From Dehalococcoidia bacterium (lineage in GTDB: Bacteria; Chloroflexota; Dehalococcoidia; SM23-28-2; HRBIN24), in NCBI GenBank assembly GCA_025062275.1, contig JANXAP010000005.1, forward strand, positions 1 through 56,719: a stretch of DNA of 56,719 bases, in the 5' to 3' direction. Shown here in pieces: positions 8,755 through 17,618 of the stretch (position 1 is its first letter; every line of letters starts with the position of its first letter). Under the pieces are notes generated by a model. That model made no database searches and was not told the origin of the DNA. It was given only the letters and a program-made list of their open reading frames with translations. The translations under genes were made by a program, and so were the position numbers.

Positions 8755-9710
8755 CCACGGCCGCCGCGGCGCCGCCAGCGGCCCCCGCCGTCCCCAGGGA
8801 GGCGCCGAGCTTCTGGCGCCGCTTCCTGCGCAAGCGACTGGCGGTGGCCTCGCTGCTGGTCATCCTGGTCGTCTACGGGACGGGGCTGCTGGCGCCCTGG
8901 GTGGCGCCCTACAGCTTCCGCCATCAGGACCTGGGCAACACCTTCGCCGGGCCCAGCCGCGAGCATCCCCTGGGCACCGACCGCCTGGGCCGCGACGTGC
9001 TCAGCCGTCTCATCTGGTCGGCCCAGACGACGGTGATCGTCAGCGCCTGCTCGCTGCTGCTGGGCGGGCTGGCCCTGGGCGTGGGGCTGGGGCTGCTGGC
9101 GGGCTACGCCGGCGGACGGGTGGACAACCTGATCATGCGCCTGGGCGACGTGCTCTTCGCCCTGCCCGACATCATGCTGTTGCTGCTCATCACGGCCACG
9201 GTGCGGCCGCGGGTGGACGCCTTCTTCCGCGACTTCGAGCGCTGGAGCGGCATCGGCGGCATCCGCGAGTCGGGGGCGCCCGACTACGTGCTCATCTTCG
9301 GCGCCCTGTCCCTCTTCAGCTGGGTGGGCATGGCGCGGGTGGTGCGCTCGCAGGTGCTGGCCCTGCGCGAGAGCGAGTTCGTGCTGGCGGCGCGGGCTTT
9401 GGGCGCCTCCACCGGGCACATCCTGGCCCGCCACCTGCTGCCCAACGTCTCCCCCCTGGTCATCGTGGCCGCCACCGGCATCCTGGGCACGGCGGCGGGG
9501 GCGGAGGTGGCCCTCTCCTTTCTGGGCATCGGCGTGCAGCCGCCCCACCCCAGCTTCGGGGTGATGATCATCGAGAACGCGGGGCCACGCAACATGCTGG
9601 CCCACCCCAACCTGCTGTTCGTGCCGGCGGCGGTGGTGGGGGTGCTGCTGGTGGCCTTCGCCTTTCTGGGCGACGCCCTCAACGACCTCCTCAGCCCCCG
9701 CCGCCGCTGA
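8751..9710 (+). CDS. ABC transporter permease, DppC type
   Basis: Second permease of the importer (319 aa). It has a Pro/Ala-rich cytoplasmic start, a first membrane span near residues 33-55 (LLVILVVYGTGLLAPWVAP) and the DppC hallmark HPLGTDRLGRDVLSRLIW. The remaining spans follow, with the EAA loop ESEFVLAARALGAST and ILARHLLPNV. It starts at the ATG that overlaps the stop of the upstream permease. The usual DppD/DppF ATPase genes do not follow; the next gene is tig with its own promoter. Compared with typical DppC there is a longer loop around FFRDFERWSGIGGIRESG. The assignment is confident. Confidence 0.92.
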   Translation: MTTAAAAPPAAPAVPREAPSFWRRFLRKRLAVASLLVILVVYGTGLLAPWVAPYSFRHQDLGNTFAGPSREHPLGTDRLGRDVLSRLIWSAQTTVIVSACSLLLGGLALGVGLGLLAGYAGGRVDNLIMRLGDVLFALPDIMLLLLITATVRPRVDAFFRDFERWSGIGGIRESGAPDYVLIFGALSLFSWVGMARVVRSQVLALRESEFVLAARALGASTGHILARHLLPNVSPLVIVAATGILGTAAGAEVALSFLGIGVQPPHPSFGVMIIENAGPRNMLAHPNLLFVPAAVVGVLLVAFAFLGDALNDLLSPRRR

Positions 9711-9722
9711 CCCGGGCGCCTT

Positions 9723-9742
9723 GGCCTCAAGGGACGGCCTCA
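9723..9742 (+). repeat. Direct heptamer repeat upstream of tig
   Basis: GGCCTCA occurs twice with 6 nt between (9723-9729 and 9736-9742), just before the extended -10 of the tig-clpP-clpX operon. The position suits an operator. Heptad repeats are how CtsR marks clp genes in Firmicutes, but this sequence and spacing differ from the CtsR box. Confidence 0.3.
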
Positions 9743-9751
9743 TGCTATAAT
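9743..9751 (+). promoter_or_regulatory. Extended -10 promoter of tig-clpP-clpX
   Basis: TGC-TATAAT is a perfect extended -10 box 36 nt before the tig start. A possible -35 TTGGCC (9721-9726) is at the long spacing of 19 nt and overlaps the first heptamer repeat. Confidence 0.65.
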
Positions 9752-9787
9752 CGAAGCGGGAGCCACCCTTTCTCTATCGCCAAGGTC

Positions 9788-11113
9788 GTGAAGGTCAGCG
9801 CCGAGCGCACCCAGGACTGTCAGGCCGTCCTGGAGATCCGAGTCGAGCCTGAGCACCTGGAGCCCTACCTGGAGAGGGCCTATCGTCGCCTCGTCCAGCG
9901 CACCGAAGTCCCGGGCTTCCGTCGCGGCAAGGCCCCCCGCGTAATGCTGGAGCGCTACCTGGGGCGCCACCGCCTCCTGCACGAGGCCCTGGACATCCTG
10001 GTACCCGAGGTCGTCCGCCAGGCCATGGACCAGGAGGGCATCGAGCCCTTCGACCGGCCCACGGTGGAGGTGCTGCAGGAGGAGCCTCCAGTCATCAAGG
10101 CCACGGTGCCCCTGGCACCGGTGGTGGAGCTGGGCGACTACCGCTCCCTACGGGTGCCCAGGCCCCAGGCGGAGGTCTCGCCGGAGGAGGTGGACGAGGC
10201 CCTCGAGGAGCTGCGGCGTCGCTATGCCCTCCACGAACCGGTGGACCGTCCTGTGCAGTGGGGCGACATAGTGCGCCTGGACGTGCGCGTGGAGGCCAAC
10301 GGCCGCACCCTGGTGGACGAGGAGGACGTGGAGCTGCGCCTGCGCCAGGGCATGACCCTGGTGCTGCCCGGACTGGCCGAGGGCATCATCGGCGCGGCCA
10401 AGGGTGAGGAGAAGGCCTTCGAGCTGCAGGTGCCCGAGGACTACCCCAGGCGAGAACTGGCGGGCCGCACCGCCCAGGTCACCGTCCGCATTCACGAGGT
10501 GAAGGAGGAGCGCCTGCCCGACCTGGACGACGATTTCGCCCGCCAGGTGGGCGAAGGCTTCCCCGATCTGGCTGCCCTGCGCCGCCGCCTGGAGGAGGAC
10601 ATCCGTCAGAGAAAGCAGCAGGAACTGGAGTCCTCTTATCGCCTGCAGGCCGTGGACGCCCTGGTGCAGGCAGCCGAGCGTATCGAATATCCCCCCGTGC
10701 TCCTGGAGCAGGAGATGGAACGGCTGCTGCGGGACGAGGCCCGTGCCGCCGGCCGCGACGTGGACCGCTACCTTGAGCAGCTCCGCCGCACCCCCGAGGA
10801 GGCATGGCAGGAGCTGCGGCCCCGCGCCGAGGAGCGCCTGCGCCGCTCCCTGGCCCTCTCCAAGCTGGCCGAACTGGAAGGGATCCAGGTCTCCGACGAC
10901 GAGGTCCAGGCCGAGATAGATGCCATAACGGTCGGAGGCGGGGCCGAGGCCCAGCAGCTGCGAGCGCTGCTGGAGTCGCCAGCAGGGCGCGACTCCATCC
11001 GCCGCTCCCTGCTGACACGCAAGACCCTGGACCGACTGGTAGAGATCGTCTCCGGCAGCGAGCCGGAAGCCGCCCCTGCCGGAGCACAGGAGGTAGAGAC
11101 TGATGACCAGTGA
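9788..11113 (+). CDS. tig: Trigger factor, ribosome-associated chaperone/peptidyl-prolyl isomerase
   Basis: Trigger factor binds ribosomal protein L23 at the tunnel exit and shields nascent chains. The 441-aa protein has the ribosome-binding N-domain with the signature PGFRRGKAP at about residues 43-51. The FKBP-type PPIase domain (about 155-240; [26 protein letters not shown]) and the long helical C-terminal domain follow. The reading frame is open far upstream, so I chose GTG 9788: it gives [20 protein letters not shown], the normal trigger-factor beginning, and sits 36 nt after the -10 box. The end overlaps clpP by 11 nt. The order tig-clpP-clpX is conserved in many bacteria. The assignment is confident. 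Confidence 0.95.
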   Translation: MKVSAERTQDCQAVLEIRVEPEHLEPYLERAYRRLVQRTEVPGFRRGKAPRVMLERYLGRHRLLHEALDILVPEVVRQAMDQEGIEPFDRPTVEVLQEEPPVIKATVPLAPVVELGDYRSLRVPRPQAEVSPEEVDEALEELRRRYALHEPVDRPVQWGDIVRLDVRVEANGRTLVDEEDVELRLRQGMTLVLPGLAEGIIGAAKGEEKAFELQVPEDYPRRELAGRTAQVTVRIHEVKEERLPDLDDDFARQVGEGFPDLAALRRRLEEDIRQRKQQELESSYRLQAVDALVQAAERIEYPPVLLEQEMERLLRDEARAAGRDVDRYLEQLRRTPEEAWQELRPRAEERLRRSLALSKLAELEGIQVSDDEVQAEIDAITVGGGAEAQQLRALLESPAGRDSIRRSLLTRKTLDRLVEIVSGSEPEAAPAGAQEVETDDQ

Positions 11114-11747
11114 CCTGTGGCGCCCCCGCGGCGTCATTCCCTACGTAGTAGAGCAAGGCCCGAGGGGCGAGCGCGCCTTTGACATCTTCTCGCTCCTGCT
11201 GAAGGAACGCATCGTCTTCCTCGGTTGGCCCATCGACGACCAGATAGCTAACCTTATCGTCATGGAATTGCTCTACCTGGAGCGGGAAGACCCCGACAAG
11301 GACATCTACATGTACATCAACTCTCCGGGCGGGGTCATAAGCGCCGGGCTGGCCATCTACGACACCATGCAGCTGGTCAAGTGCGACGTGGCCACCATCT
11401 GCGTGGGCGAGTGCGCCAGCATGGCTACCGTATTGCTGGCAGCGGGGGCCAAGGGTAAGCGCTACGCCCTGCCCCACTCCACCATCCACATCCACCAGGC
11501 GCGGGGCGGCGTCACCGGCCGCGCCGCCGACGTGGAGTCCATCGCCAAGCACGTCATTCGCCAGAACGAGCTGATACGTCAGATCCTGGCCTACCACACC
11601 GGCCAGCCCATCGAGCGCATCGCCCAGGATACCGACCGCGAGTTCTTCATGGACGTCTATCAGGCCAAGGACTACGGCATCATCGACGAGGTGCTGGTGA
11701 GTCCCAAGCTGCCGGCCGGGGCGCCCGGCGCAGCGCCTGGAGGGTAG
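11103..11747 (+). CDS. clpP: ATP-dependent Clp protease proteolytic subunit
   Basis: ClpP is the tetradecameric serine protease that degrades substrates unfolded by ClpX. The 214 aa contain the Ser loop [10 protein letters not shown] with catalytic S106, IHIHQ with H131, and QDTDREFFM with D176, so the triad is intact. YINSPGG near residue 71 is the oxyanion/handle region. The N-terminal stretch is short, so little or no propeptide is cut. It overlaps the end of tig by 11 nt and is followed by clpX after 5 nt. The ASMAT variation of the usual ASMGA is within family tolerance. Confidence 0.96.
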   Translation: MTSDLWRPRGVIPYVVEQGPRGERAFDIFSLLLKERIVFLGWPIDDQIANLIVMELLYLEREDPDKDIYMYINSPGGVISAGLAIYDTMQLVKCDVATICVGECASMATVLLAAGAKGKRYALPHSTIHIHQARGGVTGRAADVESIAKHVIRQNELIRQILAYHTGQPIERIAQDTDREFFMDVYQAKDYGIIDEVLVSPKLPAGAPGAAPGG

Positions 11748-11752
11748 GGAGA

Positions 11753-13048
11753 ATGCCGCCGCGGGGAAGCCGCACCTACTCCTACCACTGCTCCTTCTGC
11801 GGTAAGGGGCAGCAGGAGGTGCGCCGCCTCATCGCCGGCCCCAACGGGGTCTACATCTGCGACGAGTGCGTGCAGCTCTGCAACGAGATCATCCGCGAGG
11901 ATATGGCCCCCAAGGGCCGGCCCCAGGCACAGCGGATACCGCCCCCGCGGGCTATCTACCAGCAGTTGAGCGAGTATGTCATCGGTCAGGAGCACGCCAA
12001 GAAGGTGCTGTCGGTGGCTGTCTATAACCACTACAAGCGCATCGCCGCCGGCCGCCACTTGCGTGAGGTGGAGCTGGAGAAGAGCAATATCTTGCTCATC
12101 GGTCCCACCGGCTGCGGCAAGACGCTCCTGGCCCGCACCCTGGCCAAGATACTGGACGTCCCCTTCACCATCGCCGATGCCACCTCCCTCACCGAGGCGG
12201 GCTACGTAGGCGAGGACGTGGAGAACATCCTGCTGCGGCTCATCCAGGCGGCCGATTACGACATCGCCCGTGCCGAGCGTGGCATCGTCTACATCGACGA
12301 GATCGATAAGATAGCGCGCAAGTCGGGCGACAACCCCTCCATCACCCGCGACGTGTCGGGGGAGGGAGTGCAGCAGGCGCTGCTGAAGATCATCGAAGGG
12401 TGCGTGGCCAACGTGCCGCCCCAGGGCGGGCGCAAGCACCCCCACCAGGAGTTCATTCAGATCAACACCAGCAACATCCTGTTCATATGCGGCGGTGCCT
12501 TCGAGGGCCTGGAGCAGATCATCGACCAGCGCATCGGCAAGGGGCGCCGCACCATCGGCTTCAAGGCCCACACCGCCCGTGAGGATACGGCCAAGGTCAA
12601 GGACGAGCTGCTGAAGTATGTGACGCCCGACGACCTGCTGCGCTATGGCCTCATTCCCGAGTTCGTGGGCCGCCTTCCCGTGATCGTCAGCCTCCACTCC
12701 CTGGACAAGTCCGCCCTGGTGAGGGTGCTGACGGAGCCCAAGAACGCCCTGGTCAAGCAGTACCAGCAGATCTTCGCTCTGGACGGGGTGGAGCTGGTCT
12801 TCACCGACGATGCCCTGGAGGCGGCGGCCGAGGAGGCGCTCCGACTGAGGACGGGGGCGCGGGGCCTGCGCACCGTACTGGAGGACTGTCTCCTAGACGT
12901 GATGTACGAGATACCCTCCCGCAACGACATCAAGAAGTGCGTGGTGGACGCCGAGGTCATCCGGGGCCGTCGCCGCCCCCTGCTGCTGGCCCGTAGCGGC
13001 CAGGTGGTGGACCTCTGGTCAGAGCAGACCCAGGAAGAGACAGCCTAG
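11753..13048 (+). CDS. clpX: ATP-dependent Clp protease ATP-binding subunit ClpX
   Basis: AAA+ unfoldase that recognises tagged or damaged proteins and feeds them to ClpP. The N-terminal zinc-binding domain has C13, C16, C36 and C39 (HCSFC ... YICDEC). Walker A GPTGCGKT is at residues 117-124. [14 protein letters not shown], the Walker B segment [15 protein letters not shown] and sensor 2 [10 protein letters not shown] are present. The 431-aa length is typical. The Shine-Dalgarno GGGAG precedes the ATG. It is the third gene of the operon with tig and clpP. Confidence 0.97.
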   Translation: MPPRGSRTYSYHCSFCGKGQQEVRRLIAGPNGVYICDECVQLCNEIIREDMAPKGRPQAQRIPPPRAIYQQLSEYVIGQEHAKKVLSVAVYNHYKRIAAGRHLREVELEKSNILLIGPTGCGKTLLARTLAKILDVPFTIADATSLTEAGYVGEDVENILLRLIQAADYDIARAERGIVYIDEIDKIARKSGDNPSITRDVSGEGVQQALLKIIEGCVANVPPQGGRKHPHQEFIQINTSNILFICGGAFEGLEQIIDQRIGKGRRTIGFKAHTAREDTAKVKDELLKYVTPDDLLRYGLIPEFVGRLPVIVSLHSLDKSALVRVLTEPKNALVKQYQQIFALDGVELVFTDDALEAAAEEALRLRTGARGLRTVLEDCLLDVMYEIPSRNDIKKCVVDAEVIRGRRRPLLLARSGQVVDLWSEQTQEETA

Positions 13049-13060
13049 TCTCGCTCCCGT

Positions 13061-13090
13061 TTGACTTGCCGCGCTCGGCGCCTCTATCCT
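13061..13090 (+). promoter_or_regulatory. Promoter of tlyA-nadK
   Basis: TTGACT (13061-13066), an 18-nt spacer and TATCCT (13085-13090) lie in the short clpX-tlyA gap. The box ends 25 nt before the tlyA ATG. Confidence 0.55.
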
Positions 13091-13115
13091 GAAGGCGCTG
13101 CCCGCGCCCCGGACC

Positions 13116-13844
13116 ATGGCCAAGCGAAGGCTGGACCTGCTGCTGGTGGAGCGCGGCCTGGTCGAGAGCAGGGAAAAGGCACGGGCCCGCATCATGGCCG
13201 GCGAGGTCCTGGTCGACGACAGGCCCATCGACAAGCCTGGCACCCTGGTGGACGACCAGGCCCAGGTGCGCCTCCTCGCCGCTCCCCGATACGTCGGCCG
13301 CGGCGGCGAGAAGCTGGAGCATGCCCTGAGGGCCTTCCGATTGGACGTACAGGGCCTCGTCTGCGCCGACATCGGCGCCGGCACCGGCGGCTTCACCGAC
13401 TGCCTGCTGCAGCATGGCGCGCGTCGCGTCTACGCCATCGACGTGGGCTACGGCCAGCTCCACCCACGGCTGCGTCAGGACCCGCGGGTGGTGGTCATGG
13501 AGCGGACCAACGCCCGCTACCTTGGGCGGCTGCCGGAGCCCGTAGACCTGGCCACCGTGGACGTATCCTTCATCTCGCTGACCAAGGTGCTGCCAGCGGT
13601 GACACCCAATCTGCGGCCGGGTGGGAGCATCGTCGTCCTGTTCAAGCCTCAGTTCGAGGCCCGCCGCGGCGAGGTGCCCAGGAGGGGCGTCATTCGCGAC
13701 CCCCTCCTGCACGCTACCCTCATCGGCCGCTTCGTGGCCTGGGCTGTGGGCCAGGGCTATCGAGTCCTGGGGCCGGTGCGTTCGCCTCTTCCCGGGGCCG
13801 AGGGCAACCTGGAGTTCTTCTTCCTGCTGAGTCCCCATGCATAG
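13116..13844 (+). CDS. tlyA: TlyA-family rRNA (cytidine-2'-O)-methyltransferase
   Basis: TlyA-type proteins couple an S4 RNA-binding domain to a Rossmann 2'-O-methyltransferase, and 16S/23S rRNA cytidines are the known targets. The 242-aa protein starts MAKRRLDLLLVERGL, the S4 domain (about 1-65). RYVGRGGEKLEHAL and the SAM-binding motif CADIGAGTGGFTDCLL (83-98) follow. DVSFISL and FKPQFE are also characteristic. Older annotations call this hemolysin A; the methyltransferase role is established for homologues. It overlaps nadK by 8 nt, and tlyA-nadK is a common pair. Confidence 0.92.
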   Translation: MAKRRLDLLLVERGLVESREKARARIMAGEVLVDDRPIDKPGTLVDDQAQVRLLAAPRYVGRGGEKLEHALRAFRLDVQGLVCADIGAGTGGFTDCLLQHGARRVYAIDVGYGQLHPRLRQDPRVVVMERTNARYLGRLPEPVDLATVDVSFISLTKVLPAVTPNLRPGGSIVVLFKPQFEARRGEVPRRGVIRDPLLHATLIGRFVAWAVGQGYRVLGPVRSPLPGAEGNLEFFFLLSPHA

Positions 13845-14712
13845 GGTCGGCATCTTTGTCCATCCCCGCGTCCGTGCTGCCCACGAACTGGGACGGGAGC
13901 TGGAGCGGTTCCTGCGGGGACAGGTGGAGGAGGTCTGGCTCACCACAGCCTGGGACAGCCGCGCCCTGGGCCTGATCGAGGGCACTCATCTGCTGGTGTG
14001 CATCGGCGGCGACGGCACCATGCTCTGGGCCGCCCGTGCGGTGGTGCCCCACCGAGTGCCCATAATGGGCGTCAGCATGGGACGGCTTGCCTTCCTGGCC
14101 GAGGTCCATCCCTCCGAGGCCCTGGAGAGCGTGGCCCTGGCCCTGCGAGGGCAGGGAAGGCTGGAGGAGCGGGCCATGCTCGAGGCCCGCATGGACGAGA
14201 AGGTCTACATCGGCCTCAACGACGTGGTGGTGGGAAGGGCACGCCTGGGGCGTCCCGTGTACGTGCAAGCGGCCATCGACGGGGAGATGGTGGCCCTGTA
14301 CCGCGCCGATGCCGTCATCGTTGCCACCGCCACTGGCAGCACCGCCTACTCCTTGTCGGCCGGTGGGCCTGTCCTGCACCCCGAGGCACGGGAGCTGGTG
14401 CTAACGCCCGTCTCGCCCCATCTGGCCGCTGGCCGCTCGCTGGTGCTTCACCCGGATGCCGTGGTGTCACTGACGGTGAGGGGCGAACACCAGGCCTTCT
14501 TCAGCGTGGACGGGCAGGAGGACCTGCCCCTGCCCCCCGGCCGCTCGGTGGAGGTGCGTCGCAGCCCCCACGTGGCCACCTTCCTGCGCCTGTCGCCGCC
14601 CCAGCGGGACTATCTGTTCCTGGCGCGGCGCCTGGGCTGGCAGCCGAGTGACCTGGACCCCGACCTGCCCGTCGACGCCATACCGTCCTTGGCGGAGGAC
14701 GAGGCTCGGTAA
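13837..14712 (+). CDS. nadK: NAD kinase
   Basis: Phosphorylates NAD to NADP. The 291 aa contain the GGDGTMLW motif at 57-64 and the TGSTAYSLSAGGP motif near 169, both diagnostic of the family. VSMGRLAFLAE and a C-terminal beta-sandwich are also present. The ATG lies within the last codons of tlyA, so the two are probably translationally coupled. A GC-rich hairpin follows about 200 nt downstream. Confidence 0.95.
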   Translation: MHRVGIFVHPRVRAAHELGRELERFLRGQVEEVWLTTAWDSRALGLIEGTHLLVCIGGDGTMLWAARAVVPHRVPIMGVSMGRLAFLAEVHPSEALESVALALRGQGRLEERAMLEARMDEKVYIGLNDVVVGRARLGRPVYVQAAIDGEMVALYRADAVIVATATGSTAYSLSAGGPVLHPEARELVLTPVSPHLAAGRSLVLHPDAVVSLTVRGEHQAFFSVDGQEDLPLPPGRSVEVRRSPHVATFLRLSPPQRDYLFLARRLGWQPSDLDPDLPVDAIPSLAEDEAR

Positions 14713-15029
14713 TACCTATATTTCACCTATTTCACCCGAGATCCCTGCAGCCGTCACCCCATCCGGTCAGATACGAGCCCCGACCTGCCGTGGGACTTGA
14801 CCCCTCGATACCCGGTTAAGGCCCTGCCCGTTACGACCCGCGCCGTCCGATCATGTCGACCGGGGACAGGAGCCGCTGGGCGCGCATCAGGACAGGAAGG
14901 CCCCCTTGGCCCCGAGGGTTCAGCTCCCTCGGGGCCCGAGCCGCGACCCGAGGGGCGCTCCAACCCCCTCGCGCCACCCCTGGGAGGAAGCCCCCAGGCC
15001 GGGCCGTCGCCCTAGAGGCGCCCGCCCCC
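14713..15029. other. Intergenic region between convergent nadK and the thiolase-like gene
   Basis: About 317 nt with no ORF of family type, no tRNA and no recognised RNA motif. The notable element is one long GC-rich hairpin at 14908-14936, listed separately. A weaker repeat, CCTGGG/CCCAGG, lies near 14982-15000. Confidence 0.5.
14908..14936. terminator. Strong hairpin without U tract, convergent junction
   Basis: A perfect 11-bp stem (GGCCCCGAGGG / CCCTCGGGGCC) with a 7-nt loop, between the ends of nadK and the minus-strand thiolase-like gene. No T run follows on either strand, so it would act as an intrinsic terminator only of the U-less type. Confidence 0.4.
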
Positions 15030-16532
15030 TCAGAGGGAGAAGACGTTGCCCGCTGCGGCGTCATGCCTGACGCGGCCCCGCTCGCCCACCATCTCACGCC
15101 GGCACATCTCCCAGAGAAGCTCCCGGTCGCCCTCGGCCCTCGCCAGGAAGCGGGAGCCATCGGCCAGGCGGCCGACCACGATCCCCTCCTCCGGCTCGCC
15201 GTCGCGGCCGAAGGCGACGGTGTAGGTCTCCACGGTGCAGGGGCCCTCCGCCTCTGCCACCAGGCGAGGCGACTCCTGCGCCTCGATCAGGGCCGCATCG
15301 GCCTCCGGACGGTAGGGACGATAGGCGGAGGGCGGCGGGCGGCCCGAGTAGACGCCCGCCGCGTGCTTGGTGAAGTACCAGCCCATCCCCGTTACCAGTG
15401 CCCTCTTCTCGCGCTCCCGCCGCAGCCGCTCCACCGCTGCCGCTATCGAGTGGGAGCAGTAGTTGTTGCCCGGACCGCCGGCGTACGGAAGGCCACCCGT
15501 GAGGGTCAGGGGGCGCGGGTCGTCGAGGCCGAGGCCCAGCGCCTCCATGGCGCCCTCCACCGCCGAGGGGAAGCAGGAGTAGAAGTCGAACATGTCCACA
15601 TCGTCCACCCCCAGGCCGGCCAGCTCCAGCGCCCGCCGCAGCACTATCTCCTGCGCCAGCGACCGGTAGTAGCAGGGGCGCTCGCTGTGGAACCAGCGGT
15701 CGGCCAGGTGGGCCCCCGACCATACGTAGACCCACCGCTCCTCGGGGACGCCCAGCTCCCGCGCCGCCTCGACGCTCGCCACTATCAGAGCCGCCGCCTG
15801 GTCCACCTCCATGATGGCGTTCATCAGCTTCGGGTACGGGAAGCAGACCATCCGGTTCTGCGGCGAGACGGTCGTTATCTCCTCCGCCGTGCGGGCGACC
15901 GGAAACCAGGCGTACGGGTTCCTCGCAGCCACCTCCGCCAGACGGGCGCACAGCAGCCCCAGACGCCGCCGGTGCTCCTCCAGCGACAGCCCCATGTGGG
16001 CCCGCATGGCGTTCTCGAAGAGGGGATAGACCCTGATGGGCAGCGACGCCCCGTACCTCCCCTCCAGCTCGCTGTGCCCGGGACGCGGCTCGTCGTCTAT
16101 GCGCCGCGGCGTTGCCCGCGGCGTCCAGGGAAGCTCCACCCCCATCCTCCGAGCAGCCATCAACGACGCCATCGCCTCGGCCCCCACGATCAGCGCCATC
16201 CGCGCCTGGCCCCGCACGATGCGCTCGCACACCTGGTTCACCAGCCGCTGGGGCGTCTCGCCCCCGATGGCCGAATAGTAGGTGAGGGCCGGCGCCGCCC
16301 CGAGGCGCCGGGCCAGCATGCCAGGAGCGTCCTCGTACGACCGAGAGATGACGTTGACCACCAGCAGAGCATCGAGGCGGCCCAGCAGCCCCGGTCGCCC
16401 CGCGTCCTCCGCCGCCCGCCTCGCCACCAGCTCCATCATGGCTAGCGGCTCCAGCGACCGCCCCGGGTCGCGGGAGCGGTCGCAGTGCTGGGCGACGCCG
16501 ATGATGACGGGCTGACGGCTGTCCAGCGTCAC
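15030..16532 (-). CDS. Thiolase-like protein (TLP1-type) lacking the thiolase nucleophile
   Basis: This 500-aa protein has a thiolase fold followed by a C-terminal extension of about 100 residues (about 400-500). The layout matches mycobacterial thiolase-like protein 1, for which CoA binding but no thiolase activity has been described. In place of the N-terminal nucleophile Cys loop it reads YYSAIGGETPQRLVNQ (about 85-100), with no Cys. The usual GHPxGxTG loop is TGGLPYAGGPGNNYCSHS. DMFDFYSCFPSAVE replaces the NEAFA motif. The start is GTG with an AGGTGAGG ribosome site and an excellent promoter upstream. It stands alone and is divergent from the IclR gene. An acyl-CoA-binding or non-thiolytic role is likely; a degradative thiolase is unlikely. 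Confidence 0.75.
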   Translation of the reverse strand: MTLDSRQPVIIGVAQHCDRSRDPGRSLEPLAMMELVARRAAEDAGRPGLLGRLDALLVVNVISRSYEDAPGMLARRLGAAPALTYYSAIGGETPQRLVNQVCERIVRGQARMALIVGAEAMASLMAARRMGVELPWTPRATPRRIDDEPRPGHSELEGRYGASLPIRVYPLFENAMRAHMGLSLEEHRRRLGLLCARLAEVAARNPYAWFPVARTAEEITTVSPQNRMVCFPYPKLMNAIMEVDQAAALIVASVEAARELGVPEERWVYVWSGAHLADRWFHSERPCYYRSLAQEIVLRRALELAGLGVDDVDMFDFYSCFPSAVEGAMEALGLGLDDPRPLTLTGGLPYAGGPGNNYCSHSIAAAVERLRREREKRALVTGMGWYFTKHAAGVYSGRPPPSAYRPYRPEADAALIEAQESPRLVAEAEGPCTVETYTVAFGRDGEPEEGIVVGRLADGSRFLARAEGDRELLWEMCRREMVGERGRVRHDAAAGNVFSL

Positions 16533-16558
16533 TGGAGCCTCACCTTTACGCGCACGTG

Positions 16559-16587
16559 AGTATATCTGCGCCCCCTCACTGGGTCAA
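16559..16587 (-). promoter_or_regulatory. Promoter of the thiolase-like gene
   Basis: On the minus strand: TTGACC (16582-16587), exactly 17 nt, TATACT (16559-16564). This predicts transcription from about 16552 and a leader of about 20 nt containing AGGTGAGG. Confidence 0.7.
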
Positions 16588-16867
16588 GGGGGCACGAGGG
16601 CTTCACTGAACAGAGGGCAGGCTGGTGTGCCGTGGGCGTGGACGGGGAGCCGCTGCGGCACGTGTTCCGACTCTGCCTAGGGCAGCCCAGGCCCATCTCT
16701 AGGACAGGGGCAAAGACCAATGAGACTTTCATGAGCCGCAAAACCATCAACTCCATCCCAGCAGGAGCGGCCCACCAGAGTTCCGTGATACCCTAGGCCT
16801 CTAGTCTCGTGAGACGCGAAAGTCGGGACTCAGCCGTTAACAACGTCTAGAAAGGCCGTCTGCGCTC

Positions 16868-16876
16868 TGTTAAGAT
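16868..16876 (+). promoter_or_regulatory. Extended -10 of the iclR-type gene
   Basis: TGT-TAAGAT ends 22 nt before the first ATG of the regulator. No convincing -35 lies at 17 nt. Confidence 0.35.
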
Positions 16877-16898
16877 ACGTTCGGGGATGTAGCCCTTC

Positions 16899-17618
16899 AT
16901 GACCATGAACCTTCGCGCGGGATCACGAACGCGACAGTCCAGGCAGGGCCACATGCGGTCCCTGCAGACGCTTGACCGCGGCCTTCTCCTGCTTGAGGTG
17001 CTGGCCCAAGAGCCCAACGGCCTTACGGTCACCGAGCTGGCCAGCAGGATGGCCATCCACCGCACCAACGTTTACCGTCTGCTGTCCACCCTTGCCCAGC
17101 ACAAGCTGGTGCGTCGCGATCGTGATGGACGCTACTTCCTCGGGACAGGCGTGGTGAACTTGGCGCGGGGCGTCGCCCATGACCTGCGCGCAGTCGCCCT
17201 GCCAATCCTGGCCGAACTAGCTGAGAAGGTAGAGTCCACGGCCTTTCTAACCCTGGCCGACGGCGAAGAGGCCGTGGCCCTAGCGGTAGTGGAGCCCCGG
17301 CGTACCAATATCCACGTTGCTTACCGCGTAGGGTTCCGGCATCCGCTAGATCGGGGAGCATCGGGACTGGCCATCCTGGCCGGTCGACCGCCCCAGCCCG
17401 GAGAGCGGGAAGAAGTCAAGATGGCCCGCCGTCTGGGCTATTCGGTCACCCACGGCGAGATCCAACCGGGAGCCTCCGGTATCGCCGCACCTATCTGCGT
17501 GGGTGGGAGGCCCGCCGACGCCAGCGTGGGCGTGGTGACCATCGGCGAGCTGGACGTGGAGGCGGTGGCCCCGCATGTGCTGGAGGCAGCCAGGGCCATC
17601 GCCGAGGCGCTGGCCTAG
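16899..17618 (+). CDS. IclR-family transcriptional regulator
   Basis: A 239-aa IclR-type regulator. An N-terminal winged helix-turn-helix (about residues 25-80: SLQTLDRGLLLLEVLA, LTVTELASRMAIHRTNVYRLL, LVRRDRDGRYFLG) precedes a C-terminal GAF-like effector domain. In-frame ATGs also lie at 16905 and 16953. The third would remove an unconserved basic tail and still keep the whole HTH. The gene is convergent with the fumarylacetoacetase gene and overlaps its end by 4 nt, at the tail of the homogentisate operon. IclR proteins often control aromatic-acid catabolism, so this is the obvious candidate regulator of that operon, with an aromatic acid or pathway intermediate as effector. That link is inferred from position only. 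Confidence 0.9.
   Translation: MTMNLRAGSRTRQSRQGHMRSLQTLDRGLLLLEVLAQEPNGLTVTELASRMAIHRTNVYRLLSTLAQHKLVRRDRDGRYFLGTGVVNLARGVAHDLRAVALPILAELAEKVESTAFLTLADGEEAVALAVVEPRRTNIHVAYRVGFRHPLDRGASGLAILAGRPPQPGEREEVKMARRLGYSVTHGEIQPGASGIAAPICVGGRPADASVGVVTIGELDVEAVAPHVLEAARAIAEALA

Larger units (their letters stand above)
16533..16898. other. Divergent intergenic region, thiolase-like gene / iclR
   Basis: About 366 nt. It holds the thiolase-like promoter on minus and a probable iclR promoter on plus. A 12-nt near-palindrome, GTCTC-GT-GAGAC, lies at 16804-16815, about 50 nt upstream of the iclR -10. No gene is visible in the middle. Confidence 0.5.

Noticed and set aside
9711-9787. Extension of trigger factor upstream of GTG 9788
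   Set aside because: The frame is open upstream, but those codons overlap the dppC gene and the extended -10 promoter and match nothing in trigger factor.
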